This document shows, one piece after another, positions 16,564 to 25,801 of a stretch of DNA of 64,000 bases. The notes below the pieces were generated by a model. It ran no database searches. It was not told where the DNA came from and saw only the letters and a program-made list of their open reading frames with translations. The stretch comes from Streptomyces sp. SID8374. Lineage in GTDB: Bacteria > Actinomycetota > Actinomycetes > Streptomycetales > Streptomycetaceae. The translations under genes and the position numbers were made by a program. The stretch spans positions 1,674,001 to 1,738,000 of the forward strand of contig NZ_WWGH01000001.1 of assembly GCF_009865135.1 (NCBI RefSeq), given 5' to 3'. Each line of letters begins with the position of its first letter. Position 1 is the stretch's first letter.

Positions 16564-17241
16564 ATGGCGAACACTCGTACTTTCTCCGCCGCTTCCGCTG
16601 CCACCGCAGCCTCCCCGGCGCCCGCTGCGGCCAACCCCACCGCCCGCTCCCTCTCCCCCAACCGGCACCGCCTGCGCGCCGTCGACCGTGACGAGGTCGC
16701 CCGGCTCTCCGACGTGGCCGACTTCCTGCCGCCGGGCGCGACCTGGCTGCCCGCTCCCCAGCACACGCTTCCCGCCCTGCCGGGCCAGCCGCCGATGATC
16801 GGTTACCTGGTGCTCGTCCCGGCCGACCAGCAGCCCGCGCTCGCCGGTGCGGTCGCCGCCTCCCAGCAGGCCTCCCAGCACACCCGCCAGCCCGACCGGC
16901 AGGGCCGCGCGCCCTTCGGCCAGCAGTTGGCGCCGGAGCCGGTCGAGGAGGCGCCGTCGCCCGGCCCGGTCCGGATCGACTCGACGCGGCGTACGGCCTC
17001 CGTCGACGGGGTCACCCTCGACCTCACGTACCTGGAGTTCGAGCTGCTGGCCCACCTGGTGGCGCACCCGCACCGGGTGCACACCCGCGACCAGCTGGTG
17101 ACGACGGTGTGGGGGTACGGGCACGTGGGCGACGGGCGCACCGTCGACGTCCATGTCGCCCGGCTGCGCCGCAAGCTCGGTGCGGAGCACCGGCGTTCGA
17201 TCCAGACGGTCCGCCGGGTGGGGTACAAGTACACGCCCTGA
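16564..17241 (+). CDS. Orphan OmpR/PhoB-type winged-helix regulator
   Basis: A 225-aa protein without a receiver domain. The first ~145 residues are Ala/Pro/Gln-rich, with VARLSDVADFLPPGATWLPA and a hydrophobic strand MIGYLVLVPADQ. The C-terminal ~90 residues form a Trans_reg_C winged helix: VDGVTLDLTYLEFELLAHL, HPHRVHTRDQLVTTVWGYG, then RTVDVHVARLRRKLG and the wing VRRVGYKYTP. Such orphan regulators bind DNA without phosphorylation at a canonical Asp. It sits just after glnII, but its targets are unknown. Confidence 0.88.
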   Translation: MANTRTFSAASAATAASPAPAAANPTARSLSPNRHRLRAVDRDEVARLSDVADFLPPGATWLPAPQHTLPALPGQPPMIGYLVLVPADQQPALAGAVAASQQASQHTRQPDRQGRAPFGQQLAPEPVEEAPSPGPVRIDSTRRTASVDGVTLDLTYLEFELLAHLVAHPHRVHTRDQLVTTVWGYGHVGDGRTVDVHVARLRRKLGAEHRRSIQTVRRVGYKYTP

Positions 17242-17265
17242 CCGGCCCGATCGCCCCGCACGTCC

Positions 17266-17308
17266 GGCGGCCCCGGACCACGGTTCCGCACCGTGGCCCG
17301 GGGCCGCC
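17266..17308. terminator. Bidirectional terminator
   Basis: Arms of 19 bases (17266-17284 and 17290-17308) pair with one mismatch around a 5-base loop, between the convergent winged-helix and MMPL genes. Confidence 0.85.
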
Positions 17309-17316
17309 CCCGTGTG

Positions 17317-19458
17317 TCACACCTTCTGACGTACGGGGGTGGCGTCCACGCGCGGGGCCGGCTCGTCGCCCTCCAGGCTCGGCAGCCGGGAAAGGCCCTT
17401 CGGCGTACGCCAGTTGCGCTCGCCGAGGAGCAGCATCACGGAGGGCAGCAGCACCATCCGCACGACGGTGGCGTCCAGCAGCACCGCCACGGCGAGGCCG
17501 ACGCCCATCTGCTGCATGTCCTGCATGGAGAGCGTCCCGAACACCGCGAAGACCGCCACCATGATCGCGGCCGCCCCGGTGACCGCCCCGGCCGTGCGGC
17601 GGATGCCGGTGGCGATCGCCGCCCGGTTGTCCAGGCCCTCGCCTCGGGCCTCACGGATCCGGGAGACCACGAACACGTGGTAGTCCATGGAGAGGCCGAA
17701 CAGGACCACCAGGACGAAGAGCGGCATCCACGCCTCGATCGCGCCGACCCCCTCCGAACCGATCAGCGAGGCGCCCCAGCCGCGCTGGAAGACGGCGGTC
17801 ATCACCCCGTAGGCGGCGGCCACGGAGAGCAGGTTGAGGACGATGGAGGTGACGGCGATGACGTACGACCGGAAGCAGAACAGCATCAGCAGGAACGTCA
17901 CCGCGGTGATGAACGCGAAGACCGGGGCGATGCCGCGCCGCAGCTGGTCGTTGAAGTCGACGGACCCGGCGGTCTCCCCGGTGACGTACGCCCGCGCTCC
18001 CGTCCCGTCGAAGGCGGCGGGCAGCCGCCGCTCGCGCAGTTCGGTGAGGCCGGCGGTGCCGTCCGGGAGGGGGACCTCGATCTCGGCGACGTTGGCGGCG
18101 CGGTGGACGGTGACGTTCTCGAAGCCCGCGAAGGCCTTGCCGATGTCCGGGGCCGTGATGTCGGCCGCCTCGACGACGACCAGGGCGGGGGCCGGGCCGC
18201 CGGGGAAGCTCCCGGTGATGGTGCGGTGGGCGACGGAGAGCTGTGAGTCGGAGCCGAACTGCTCCTCCAGGCCCAGGGTTTCGGTCTTCATGCCGAGCGC
18301 GGGAGCGGCCAGGCCGAGGAGGAGGACGGTGGCGGCGACGGCGAAGAGGCGGGGGCGGGCGAGGACGGGGCCGAGGACCCGGCCCACGATGCGGCCGCTG
18401 CCCGGGGAGGTGTGGCGGGCGCGGCGGTTGAGGAACGGGATGCGGCCCGCGTCGACGCGGTCGCCGAGCCAGGAGAGCAGCGCGGGCAGGACGGTCACCG
18501 AGCCGAGCATGGCGATGAAGACGACGATGATCGTGGCGAGGGCGAAGCCCTTGAACAGCAGGAGCCCGGAGAGGAACATGCCGCCCATCGCGACCATCAC
18601 GGTCAGCCCGGAGACGAGCACCGCCCGGCCGCTGGTGGCGGCGGCGATCCGCAGGGCGGTCTCGGCGTCCCGGCCCGCCGCCCGCTCGTCGCGTTCGCGG
18701 CGCAGGTAGAAGAGGCAGTAGTCGACGCCGACGGCGAAGCCCATCAGGAACATCACGGAGTACGTCGTCTGGAACAGGTGCAGTTGGTGGCTGGCGAGGG
18801 AGAGCAGGCCGAAGGCTGCCAGGCACGCGGTGAGGGCGAGGCCGACCGGGAGGAGGGCGGCGACGGCGGCGCCGAAGGCGACGAGCAGGATGCCGAGGGC
18901 GAGCGGTACGGCGGTGAACTCGGCCCGCCGGAAGTCGTCGGCCAGCAGGTCGCCCAGCCACTTGCCCGCGCTGGCCTCGCCGAACTGGTGGACCTCGACG
19001 CCCGGGTGGTCCTTCGCCACGGCCGCCACGGCGTCCAGCACCGGCTGGACCCGGTCGGGGGCGGTCCGTGCGTCGCCGCGCATCGCGAAGGTGATCAGGG
19101 CGTCCTTGCCGTCCTCGGAGGGGAGGGGCGCGGCCAGGTCCTGCACCTCGCCGGTCGCCCGTACGGCATCGGTCAGTGCTGTGGCAGCCGCCTTCCAGTC
19201 GCCGGGGGCGGGGGCGGAGACCATGACCAGTTCGCCGGCGGGCTTGGCGAGACCGGCGTCCTGGAGGATCTGCTCGGCGCGGGCGGAGTCGCCGGCCCCG
19301 TTCTCCGCGTCGGACATCTCGACCATGCCGGCCGCGCCGCCGATGCCCGCGGCGAGCAAGACGAAGAGCAACCAGCCGAGAACGGCCGTCTTGCGGTGGT
19401 GTGTGCTCCACACACCGATGCGTGCCGCGAGGTTGTGCCTCGCGCGGTTGCGCTTCAT
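17317..19458 (-). CDS. MMPL-family RND transporter
   Basis: A 713-aa membrane protein of the MMPL/RND superfamily. A helix near the N-terminus (TAVLGWLLFVLLAAGIGGAAG) is followed by an extracellular loop of ~135 residues. Then come five to six helices including TYSVMFLMGFAVGVDYCLFYL, whose G-x-x-x-D-Y motif is typical of proton relay. A duplicated second half has ETAGSVDFNDQLRRGIAPVF and VLFGLSMDYHVFVVSRIRE. MMPL proteins export lipids, siderophores or small toxic molecules using the proton gradient. It is divergent from the two-component system, and an array of short repeats lies just before its start. Confidence 0.93.
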   Translation of the reverse strand: MKRNRARHNLAARIGVWSTHHRKTAVLGWLLFVLLAAGIGGAAGMVEMSDAENGAGDSARAEQILQDAGLAKPAGELVMVSAPAPGDWKAAATALTDAVRATGEVQDLAAPLPSEDGKDALITFAMRGDARTAPDRVQPVLDAVAAVAKDHPGVEVHQFGEASAGKWLGDLLADDFRRAEFTAVPLALGILLVAFGAAVAALLPVGLALTACLAAFGLLSLASHQLHLFQTTYSVMFLMGFAVGVDYCLFYLRRERDERAAGRDAETALRIAAATSGRAVLVSGLTVMVAMGGMFLSGLLLFKGFALATIIVVFIAMLGSVTVLPALLSWLGDRVDAGRIPFLNRRARHTSPGSGRIVGRVLGPVLARPRLFAVAATVLLLGLAAPALGMKTETLGLEEQFGSDSQLSVAHRTITGSFPGGPAPALVVVEAADITAPDIGKAFAGFENVTVHRAANVAEIEVPLPDGTAGLTELRERRLPAAFDGTGARAYVTGETAGSVDFNDQLRRGIAPVFAFITAVTFLLMLFCFRSYVIAVTSIVLNLLSVAAAYGVMTAVFQRGWGASLIGSEGVGAIEAWMPLFVLVVLFGLSMDYHVFVVSRIREARGEGLDNRAAIATGIRRTAGAVTGAAAIMVAVFAVFGTLSMQDMQQMGVGLAVAVLLDATVVRMVLLPSVMLLLGERNWRTPKGLSRLPSLEGDEPAPRVDATPVRQKV

Positions 19459-19471
19459 GCGATGTCGCCCC

Positions 19472-19524
19472 CAGAAATGCCAGAAATTGTCAGAGATAAC
19501 AGAGATGTTCGATATGCCAGAGAT
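19472..19524 (-). promoter_or_regulatory. Array of five CAGARAT heptamers
   Basis: CAGAAAT at 19472 and 19481, and CAGAGAT at 19491, 19500 and 19518, giving spacings of 9, 10, 9 and 18 bases. The array starts 14 bases before the MMPL start codon, in the leader or promoter of that gene. On the minus strand it reads ATYTCTG. It could be an operator for the adjacent response regulator or another regulator. Confidence 0.5.
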
Positions 19525-19757
19525 GAGTGCCGGACGCGTACGTACGTCCGTCGGAACGCTTCGAATCTAGGAACCGGGGGCCCGTCCGCCCCAGCCGCCG
19601 GACCCCCCGGTCGCGAGGGGCCGGCACGAGGGTCGGGGGTGGTGCCAGCCACACCCCCGGGTGGGTGGCGTACCGGCTGCCGCCGCGGGGCGGTCGGAGG
19701 CGAGACTTGCAGCGGAACGGGGGCCGGCTCGGGTCCCGTGAGGGGAGAGGGAGCACC

Positions 19758-21029
19758 ATGAACGCACTCGCGACACGGGTACGGCCGCCGATGCTGGCGG
19801 CGGGACGAGGGCTCGTCCTGTCGGTCTACGGGCTGGCGGTCTCCATCATCCTGTTCGTCCTCGCGGTGCTCTCGATCACCTTCATCCTGCTGGGCATCGG
19901 GGTGTTCACCACGCCGCTGGTGCTGGAGGGGGTGCGCCGCCACGCGAACCAGCGGCGGCTGTGGGCGGCCGACTGGTCCGGTGTACGGATTCCGGTCCCG
20001 TACCGCCCGTTCCCCCCGGACCTGCGCCGGGGGGTCACCGGGCAGGTGGAGCGGACCACGCTGCTGCTCAAGGACCCGGCGACCTGGCGGGACCTCCAGT
20101 GGCTGCTGGTCGACATGACGGTCGGCCCGGTCGTGGCGATACTCGCCGCCGCTCTGCTGATCTACCCGGTCGAGGGGCTGGTTCTGGCGGCGGGGCTGTG
20201 GCGCGTGTTCCAGGACGGCAGCCCGTACTGGTACGGGTTCGTGCCCGTGGACAGCCAGGCGACGGGGCTGGCCGCACTGGCGCTCGGGGCTGTGGTCCTC
20301 GCCGTCGGTCTGAAGGCCGCGGCGCCGCTGCTACGGCTGCACTTCGTGATCGCCCGCCCGCTGCTGGCGCCCACCCCGGAGCAGACGCTGGCGCAGCGCG
20401 TGGACCGGCTCACCGAGACCCGGCACGAGGCGGTGGACACCGCCGCCTCCGAGCTGCGGCGCATCGAGAGGGACCTGCACGACGGGGCGCAGGCGCGGCT
20501 GGTCGCGATGGGGATGAACCTGGGCACGATCGAGGCGCTCATCGAGAAGGACCCGGCGCAGGCGAAGAAGATGCTGGCGATGGCCCGGGAGTCGTCGGCG
20601 GAGGCGCTGACCGAGCTGCGCGACCTGGTCCGGGGCATCCACCCGCCGGTCCTCGCCGAGCGGGGGCTGGGCGACGCGGTCAAGGCGCTGGCCCTGCGGC
20701 TGCCGGTCGCCACGGAGGTGACGGTGGAGCTGCCGGGGCGGGCGGAGGCGGCGGTGGAGTCGGCGGCGTACTTCGCGGTGAGCGAGGTCCTGACCAATGC
20801 GGTGAAGCACTCCGGGGGCGACCGGATCTGGGTGGACCTGCACCACGGCGACGGGATGCTCCGGATCTCCGTGACGGACAACGGCGGGGGCGGTGCGCGG
20901 ATCGGATCGGGCTCCGGGCTGAGCGGAGTCGAACGGCGGCTCGGTACATTCGACGGCGTCCTGGCCGTCAGCAGCCCCGCGGGCGGTCCCACCATGGTCA
21001 CCATGGAGCTGCCTTGCGTGTTGTCCTAG
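19758..21029 (+). CDS. Sensor histidine kinase (NarL/DesK class)
   Basis: A 423-aa kinase. The N-terminal sensor half (~residues 15-195) has four membrane segments, including LVLSVYGLAVSIILFVLAVL, VAILAAALLIYPVEGLVLAA and LAALALGAVVLAVGLKAAAP. The HisKA_3 dimerisation motif is ERDLHDGAQARL, with the phosphorylated His241. The HATPase domain follows (AAYFAVSEVLTNAVKHSGG, then VTDNGGGGARIGSGSGLSG). The ATG at 19758 has GGGAGAGGGAGC upstream. The response regulator gene overlaps its end by 16 bases. The signal is unknown; the neighbouring MMPL exporter is a plausible target, suggesting an envelope or drug signal. Confidence 0.93.
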   Translation: MNALATRVRPPMLAAGRGLVLSVYGLAVSIILFVLAVLSITFILLGIGVFTTPLVLEGVRRHANQRRLWAADWSGVRIPVPYRPFPPDLRRGVTGQVERTTLLLKDPATWRDLQWLLVDMTVGPVVAILAAALLIYPVEGLVLAAGLWRVFQDGSPYWYGFVPVDSQATGLAALALGAVVLAVGLKAAAPLLRLHFVIARPLLAPTPEQTLAQRVDRLTETRHEAVDTAASELRRIERDLHDGAQARLVAMGMNLGTIEALIEKDPAQAKKMLAMARESSAEALTELRDLVRGIHPPVLAERGLGDAVKALALRLPVATEVTVELPGRAEAAVESAAYFAVSEVLTNAVKHSGGDRIWVDLHHGDGMLRISVTDNGGGGARIGSGSGLSGVERRLGTFDGVLAVSSPAGGPTMVTMELPCVLS

Positions 21030-21661
21030 CCGAAGACCTCTTCCTGCTGCGCGACGGGCTGGTGCGCATGCTGGAGGCGTACGGGTTCGAGATCGCCGCA
21101 GCGGTGGAGACCGGGCCCGAACTGACCAAGGCGCTGGCCGAGTCGGAGCCGGACGTCGCGGTCGTCGACGTCCGGCTCCCACCGTCCCACACGGACGAGG
21201 GCCTGCAATGCGCCCTGGCCGCCCGGCGGGCGCGGCCGGGACTGCCGGTGCTGGTGCTCTCGCAGCACGTGGAGCAGCTGTACGCCCGGGAGTTGCTGGC
21301 CGACGGGAACGGGGGCATCGGCTATCTGCTCAAGGACCGGGTCTTCGACGCCGACCAGTTCATCGACGCCGTACGACGGGTGGCGGCGGGCGGCACAGCG
21401 ATGGACCCGCAGGTGATCTCGCAGCTCCTGTCGCGCCGTTCGCAGGACGAGCCGATGGGCGGCCTCACCCCGCGCGAGCGGGAGGTGATGGAGCTGGTGG
21501 CCCAGGGCCGGTCCAACACGGCGATCGCCGCTCAGCTGGTGATCACGGAACGGGCGATCGCCAAGCACACGTCGAACATCTTCGGCAAGCTCGGCCTGCC
21601 GCCCTCGGACGACGACAACCGCCGTGTGCTGGCGGTGCTTGCTTATCTGGACCGGGGGTGA
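21014..21661 (+). CDS. NarL/LuxR-type response regulator
   Basis: A 215-aa response regulator starting at a TTG inside the kinase gene (GGAG lies six bases upstream). The receiver domain begins RVVLAEDLFLLRDGL, with phospho-acceptor Asp52 in VAVVDVRLP and the switch lysine in YLLKDRVFD. The C-terminal LuxR HTH has LTPREREVMELVAQGRSNTA and AIAKHTSNIFGKLGLPP. Overlap with the kinase gene means the two are made in a fixed ratio. Targets are unknown; the MMPL gene next door is the first candidate. Confidence 0.93.
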   Translation: MRVVLAEDLFLLRDGLVRMLEAYGFEIAAAVETGPELTKALAESEPDVAVVDVRLPPSHTDEGLQCALAARRARPGLPVLVLSQHVEQLYARELLADGNGGIGYLLKDRVFDADQFIDAVRRVAAGGTAMDPQVISQLLSRRSQDEPMGGLTPREREVMELVAQGRSNTAIAAQLVITERAIAKHTSNIFGKLGLPPSDDDNRRVLAVLAYLDRG

Positions 21662-21818
21662 GCGCCGGTTGGTGCCGCATTGACCTTGTTCGCACGGCAG
21701 TTGGGCATTCGGGGCGCTTTCCCGCTGGAGCTTCGTACGAATCGGCCGGGAGGCTGAACAGGGCGCCGGGTCCGCGCGTATGGGACGTCACGCTTCTCCC
21801 TCGAAGCAGAGGAGTCCC

Positions 21819-23417
21819 ATGCGACGCACAGCACGTACACCCCGTACGTCCCGCAAGAAACGCTCCAGCCTGGCCAACCGGGCCATAGCCGCCTCCGCCG
21901 CCCTGATCCTGGGCGGGGGCGGGCTGGTGGCGGTCAATGTCTACGCCTCTGCGGGGGAAGGGCCGTCCGGTTCGGCGCCCGACACCCGGACCCAGAACGC
22001 GGGTCGCCAGATGTCCACCATCGACTGTCCCGATGCCGGTAACGAACTGCCCGACGTGCCCGAGCGGGCACGCCCCGAGGTCGACCGCGAACTCGCCGCG
22101 ATGGATACCCAGATCACCGATGCCTACCGCCAGTTCGCCGACCGGAAGGAGCAGATATCCCAGGATCCCGGGCTCGCCGAGAACGCCGTGCTCGGCCCGT
22201 TGCGGAACAAGCGGACGGCGAGTCTCGACCGCATCGGCATCGCGATCGGGCGCGTCGGAGAGCGGCCCCAGGGGATCGAAGGTCTCGCCGCGTGCAGCCT
22301 GCGCGCCGACGACAGCGCCTCCGGCAACCCGGGCGACACGGGCGGCGGCGGCAACGGCGGCAATGGCGACGGCGGCCAGGACAACGGCCAAGGGCAGGAC
22401 CAGGGCCAGAATCAAGGCCAGGGCGATGACCAGGGCCAAGGCGACAACCAGGGCCAGGGTGGCAACCAAGGCCAAGGCGACGGCCAGCAACCGGGCGACG
22501 GCGGTCAGGGTCCAGGCCAGGGCCAGGGCGGCAACGGTCCCGAGCCGTCCGATTTTGTCGACATCCAGTCCGTCCAGCCCAATGTCCAGCGCCCCCGCCA
22601 GCGCCGCGGCGCCTCCCGGGGCACCTTCACCACCGACTGCGGCCGTAACGAGAACGGGAAGTTCAACCCGGACAACGTCATCGTCGCGCCCGGCGTGAGC
22701 AACGGCGCGCACCATATGCACGACTACATCGGCAACCAGGCCAACGACGCCTTCGCCAGCGACGACGATCTGGCGAACGGCGCCACCACCTGCCGCAACC
22801 AGGGCGACCGGTCGACCTATTACTGGCCCGTGCTGCGCCTCCAGAACGGGCAGAACGCGGCCGACGTGAACGACGACGGCGGCGGCAAGGACCAGAACGT
22901 CGGCGAGATCCAGACGCCGTCCCAGGTGACCCTGAAGTTCGTCGGCTCCCCCGTCGGCAGGGTCACGGCCATGCCGCGCTTCCTGCGGATCATCACCGGG
23001 GACGCGAAGGCGTTCACCAACGGCGACGCCAACGCCAACGCCTCCTGGAGCTGCACCGGCTTCGAGGACCGCCAGCTGAAGGACAAGTACCCGATCTGTC
23101 CCGAGGGCAGTCAGGTGGTGCGTACGTTCGCCTTCCAGAACTGCTGGGACGGGCAGAACACCGACAGTGCCAACCACCGCACCCATGTGGCGTTCGCGCA
23201 GCCCAACGGCCGTTGCCCGAGCGGGTTCCGGGCGGTGCCGCAGCTCGTCCAGCGGATCGTGTACGACGTGCCGCCGGGGCCGGGGTTCGCCGTCGACTCC
23301 TTCCCCGAGCAGCTCCACAAGCCGATCACCGACCACGGCGACTTCATCAACGTCTTCGACAAGCAGCTGATGAAGAAGATGGTGCGGTGCATCAACGACG
23401 GGCGCAGGTGCCGCTGA
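21819..23417 (+). CDS. Secreted DUF1996 protein with Gly/Gln-rich linker
   Basis: A 532-aa protein with a long Arg/Lys-rich N-terminus and a hydrophobic stretch ([20 protein letters not shown]) that acts as a signal peptide or anchor. Residues ~170-245 are low complexity: GQG/NQG/DQG units between glycine runs. The C-terminal ~270 residues form a DUF1996 domain ([66 protein letters not shown]) with conserved Cys and His/Asp residues. DUF1996 occurs in secreted fungal and actinobacterial proteins, some fused to carbohydrate-binding modules; its activity is not established. The ATG at 21819 is chosen for its GAGGAG site over the ATG at 21780. Confidence 0.9.
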   Translation: MRRTARTPRTSRKKRSSLANRAIAASAALILGGGGLVAVNVYASAGEGPSGSAPDTRTQNAGRQMSTIDCPDAGNELPDVPERARPEVDRELAAMDTQITDAYRQFADRKEQISQDPGLAENAVLGPLRNKRTASLDRIGIAIGRVGERPQGIEGLAACSLRADDSASGNPGDTGGGGNGGNGDGGQDNGQGQDQGQNQGQGDDQGQGDNQGQGGNQGQGDGQQPGDGGQGPGQGQGGNGPEPSDFVDIQSVQPNVQRPRQRRGASRGTFTTDCGRNENGKFNPDNVIVAPGVSNGAHHMHDYIGNQANDAFASDDDLANGATTCRNQGDRSTYYWPVLRLQNGQNAADVNDDGGGKDQNVGEIQTPSQVTLKFVGSPVGRVTAMPRFLRIITGDAKAFTNGDANANASWSCTGFEDRQLKDKYPICPEGSQVVRTFAFQNCWDGQNTDSANHRTHVAFAQPNGRCPSGFRAVPQLVQRIVYDVPPGPGFAVDSFPEQLHKPITDHGDFINVFDKQLMKKMVRCINDGRRCR

Positions 23418-23439
23418 TCCGGCACCTGCGGCACCGAGA

Positions 23440-23475
23440 GGGCCGGTGCCGGTGATTCGGCACCGGCACCGGCCC
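23440..23475. terminator. Bidirectional terminator after DUF1996 gene
   Basis: A perfect 15-bp stem (23440-23454 with 23461-23475) around a 6-base loop, between convergent genes. Confidence 0.9.
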
Positions 23476-23506
23476 CCGTGACGCCCGTCCCCCTCGACCT
23501 GCGCGG

Positions 23507-24004
23507 TCAGCTCCCGTGGTGACCGGAGTGCCCTTCCTCGCTCCCCCCACCACCGCTCTCCCCCGAGTGGTGCGGCGAGGCGGTCTCCACCGTCCCCCCG
23601 AGCCGGCCGCGCAGCACCGCGACCACCTTCGCGTCACCGACGGCGACCCAGCGCCGGCCGACGAGGTACGAACCGCCGTAGTCCTTCGCCTCGTTGATCC
23701 ACTCGCGCTGGCCGCGGTCGGTGGCGAAGGTGGTCAGCACATAACGCCCGGTCGACGTCTTGCAGTTGGCCTGCCGGAGCTCCTGGGCGTCGGTCTGTAC
23801 GTTGGGTTCGCAGCCGGCCTTCTCGGCCAGCTGCTCCAGGGTTCCCGTCGCGGTCGGCGGCGCCGAGGGACGGTCGTTCCCGGCGCCGTCGGCCGTGTTC
23901 TGTTTGCCGTCCGCGGTGCACCCGCTCAGGAGCAGCAGTGCTGCCAGGAGGGTGCCAGCGGCCCGGGTGCCGGCTCCGCGTCGCCATTCCGGTTCTGTCG
24001 CCAT
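23507..24004 (-). CDS. Small predicted lipoprotein
   Basis: A 165-aa protein with a type II signal: Arg-rich start, hydrophobic core AAGTLLAALLLLS and lipobox LLSGC, so it is anchored to the outer face of the membrane after the cysteine is lipidated. Two further cysteines in AGCEPNVQTDAQELRQANC could form a disulfide. The mature part contains GRYVLTTFATDRGQREWINE and the tail is His/Gly/Glu-rich (SGGGGSEEGHSGHHGS), a possible metal-binding end. The start at 24004 is chosen; an ATG 15 bases upstream is possible. Function unknown. Confidence 0.82.
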   Translation of the reverse strand: MATEPEWRRGAGTRAAGTLLAALLLLSGCTADGKQNTADGAGNDRPSAPPTATGTLEQLAEKAGCEPNVQTDAQELRQANCKTSTGRYVLTTFATDRGQREWINEAKDYGGSYLVGRRWVAVGDAKVVAVLRGRLGGTVETASPHHSGESGGGGSEEGHSGHHGS

Positions 24005-24031
24005 CGGCCCATCCTGCACCCAAAACCGGCC

Positions 24032-24799
24032 TCAGGTACGGGTGACGGCCAGGCTCGTCACATAGGCCTCCCGGACCGTGCCGCCGGGGAACGCGGCAGC
24101 CAGAAGCTCGCGTTCCCGCTCCAACACAGGCTCCGCCACCGCCCGGTCCGCGACCAGGAAGATGGAATGGCTGGCGAGGTTGGCGAGGTGGACGTCGAGG
24201 GACACCTCCCGGCTCCACTCCACCTGCCGGGTGCGGAAGTCGACCCCGGCGGGGAGCTCGGCCCGAAGCCGGGCGTCGGGGTCGTACGCCGCCACGTGCT
24301 GGTCCTCCTGCCCCTCGCCGAAGGCGTCCAGCACCCGTCGCTTCTGGTCGCCGATCCACGCCACGCGCGGGTCGGAGTCGTTCCACCACAGGGCGAGCGC
24401 CCCGCCCGGCCGCAGCACGCGACGCGCCTCGGGGACCGAGCGGGCGGGGTCGGTCCAGTGCCAGGACTGGGCGTACGTGATCAGGTCCAGCGACCCGGTC
24501 CGCAGCGGGAGTCGATTGCCGTCACCCCGCACCACGGGCACGTGCGGCAGCCCCCGGCGGAGCTGCCCGGCCATTCCGTCACCGGGCTCCACCGCCGTGA
24601 CCCTGGCGCCCCGGCCGTCCAGCAGGGCGGTGGCGATCCCGGTCCCGGCCCCCACGTCCGCGACCCGGGCTCCGGCCAGGGGGCGGCCGGAGAGCTCCTC
24701 GACCGCGTCCAGCAGGGCGGGCGGGTAGGAGGGCCGGTGGGCGGCATAGGAGGCGGCCACCGCGTCGAACGAGCGGGCGCGGGCTGAGTTCGTCGTCAT
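24032..24799 (-). CDS. Class I SAM-dependent methyltransferase
   Basis: A 255-aa methyltransferase of the UbiE/Methyltransf_11 type. SAM-binding motif I is ARVADVGAGTGIATALLDG (about residues 43-61), followed by VTAVEPGDGM (acidic residue for the ribose), then VVRGDGNRLPL and LITYAQSWHWTDPAR. Relatives with AQSWHW methylate small molecules of mostly unknown identity. The ATG at 24799 follows GGAGGG. It is divergent from the hydrolase-reductase operon and sits only 27 bases downstream of the lipoprotein gene, so the two may be co-transcribed. Confidence 0.9.
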   Translation of the reverse strand: MTTNSARARSFDAVAASYAAHRPSYPPALLDAVEELSGRPLAGARVADVGAGTGIATALLDGRGARVTAVEPGDGMAGQLRRGLPHVPVVRGDGNRLPLRTGSLDLITYAQSWHWTDPARSVPEARRVLRPGGALALWWNDSDPRVAWIGDQKRRVLDAFGEGQEDQHVAAYDPDARLRAELPAGVDFRTRQVEWSREVSLDVHLANLASHSIFLVADRAVAEPVLERERELLAAAFPGGTVREAYVTSLAVTRT

Positions 24800-24892
24800 C
24801 CCTCCATCATGGCCGAGCCGCCTCCCGCACGGCGGGCGGGAAATCCCTGCACGCCTCTGGTCCCCCCGGGTACCCGTCAGTACATTGACACC

Positions 24893-25798
24893 ATGTCTAA
24901 CACGCAGCCAGCGGCGGTCGCGTCCGAGCGGACGCCCCTCAAGGCCCGCAAGGTCTCCTTCGCCTGGGAGAAGACCCCCTTGCACTGGGTGCCGGGCGAC
25001 CCGTTCACCACGCACACCATCAACGTGCTCCACCTGCTGCTTCCGGCCGGGGAGCGGTGGTTCATCCATGTGTACCGGCAGGTCCTCCCGTACATCCATG
25101 ACGAGCAACTCCGCGAGGACGTCATCGGGTTCATCGGGCAGGAGGCCGTGCACTCGCAGGCCCATGACGATGTGCTGCCGCATCTGCGGGAGTTGGGGCT
25201 GGACCCGACCCCGTACACCGCGCAGGTCGACTGGTTCTTCGAGAAGCTGCTCGGGGACCGGACGCTGCCGCCGGGGCGGCCGTCGCAGTGGTGGCTGATG
25301 GAGCGGGTGGCCATGATCGCGGCGATCGAGCACTACACGGCCTTCCTCGGCGACTGGATCCTCAACGCCGAGGCGCTGGACCGCAAGGGCGCCGATCCGA
25401 CCATGCTGGACCTGCTGCGCTGGCACGGGGCGGAGGAGGTGGAGCACCGGTCGGTGGCGTTCGAGGTGTTCATGCATGTCGACGGCGGCTACCGCAGGCG
25501 GGTGCGGACGTGGGCGGCGGCCTTCTCGGCGCTGGTCTTCCTCTGGCAGCGCGGGACCCGGTTCTTCATGGAGAACGATCCGAGTCTGCTGGACGGCAAG
25601 GCCTCGTTCAAGGCGTTCCACACCAGCGGGAAGGAAGGGACGCTGCCCAGCACCGGCGCGATCCTGCGGTCCATACCCAGCTACCTCAGCCGCTCGTACC
25701 ACCCCTCCCAGGAGGGCAGCACGGCCCAGGCCGTCGACTACCTCGCCCACTCGCCCGCGGCGCTCGCCGCCGAGGCCCGTACGACGGGAACGTCCTGA
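24893..25798 (+). CDS. Metal-dependent hydrolase (PF10118 family)
   Basis: A 301-aa predicted metal-dependent hydrolase. His/Glu residues that could hold a di-metal site appear in ERWFIHVYRQVLPYIHD, FIGQEAVHSQAHDDVLPHL, AAIEHYTAFLG and WHGAEEVEHRSVAF, a pattern like a diiron or ferritin-like helical bundle. The family is uncharacterised biochemically. It is the first gene of an operon with a 2Fe-2S oxidoreductase four bases downstream and a TetR. That partnership suggests an oxygenase or hydroxylase reaction on a lipid-like substrate rather than simple hydrolysis. Confidence 0.85.
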   Translation: MSNTQPAAVASERTPLKARKVSFAWEKTPLHWVPGDPFTTHTINVLHLLLPAGERWFIHVYRQVLPYIHDEQLREDVIGFIGQEAVHSQAHDDVLPHLRELGLDPTPYTAQVDWFFEKLLGDRTLPPGRPSQWWLMERVAMIAAIEHYTAFLGDWILNAEALDRKGADPTMLDLLRWHGAEEVEHRSVAFEVFMHVDGGYRRRVRTWAAAFSALVFLWQRGTRFFMENDPSLLDGKASFKAFHTSGKEGTLPSTGAILRSIPSYLSRSYHPSQEGSTAQAVDYLAHSPAALAAEARTTGTS

Positions 25799-25801
25799 CC
25801 C

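Noticed and set aside
19961..21661. 566-codon frame ending with the response regulator
   Set aside because: Its first two thirds are a shadow of the histidine kinase; the regulator starts at the TTG at 21014.
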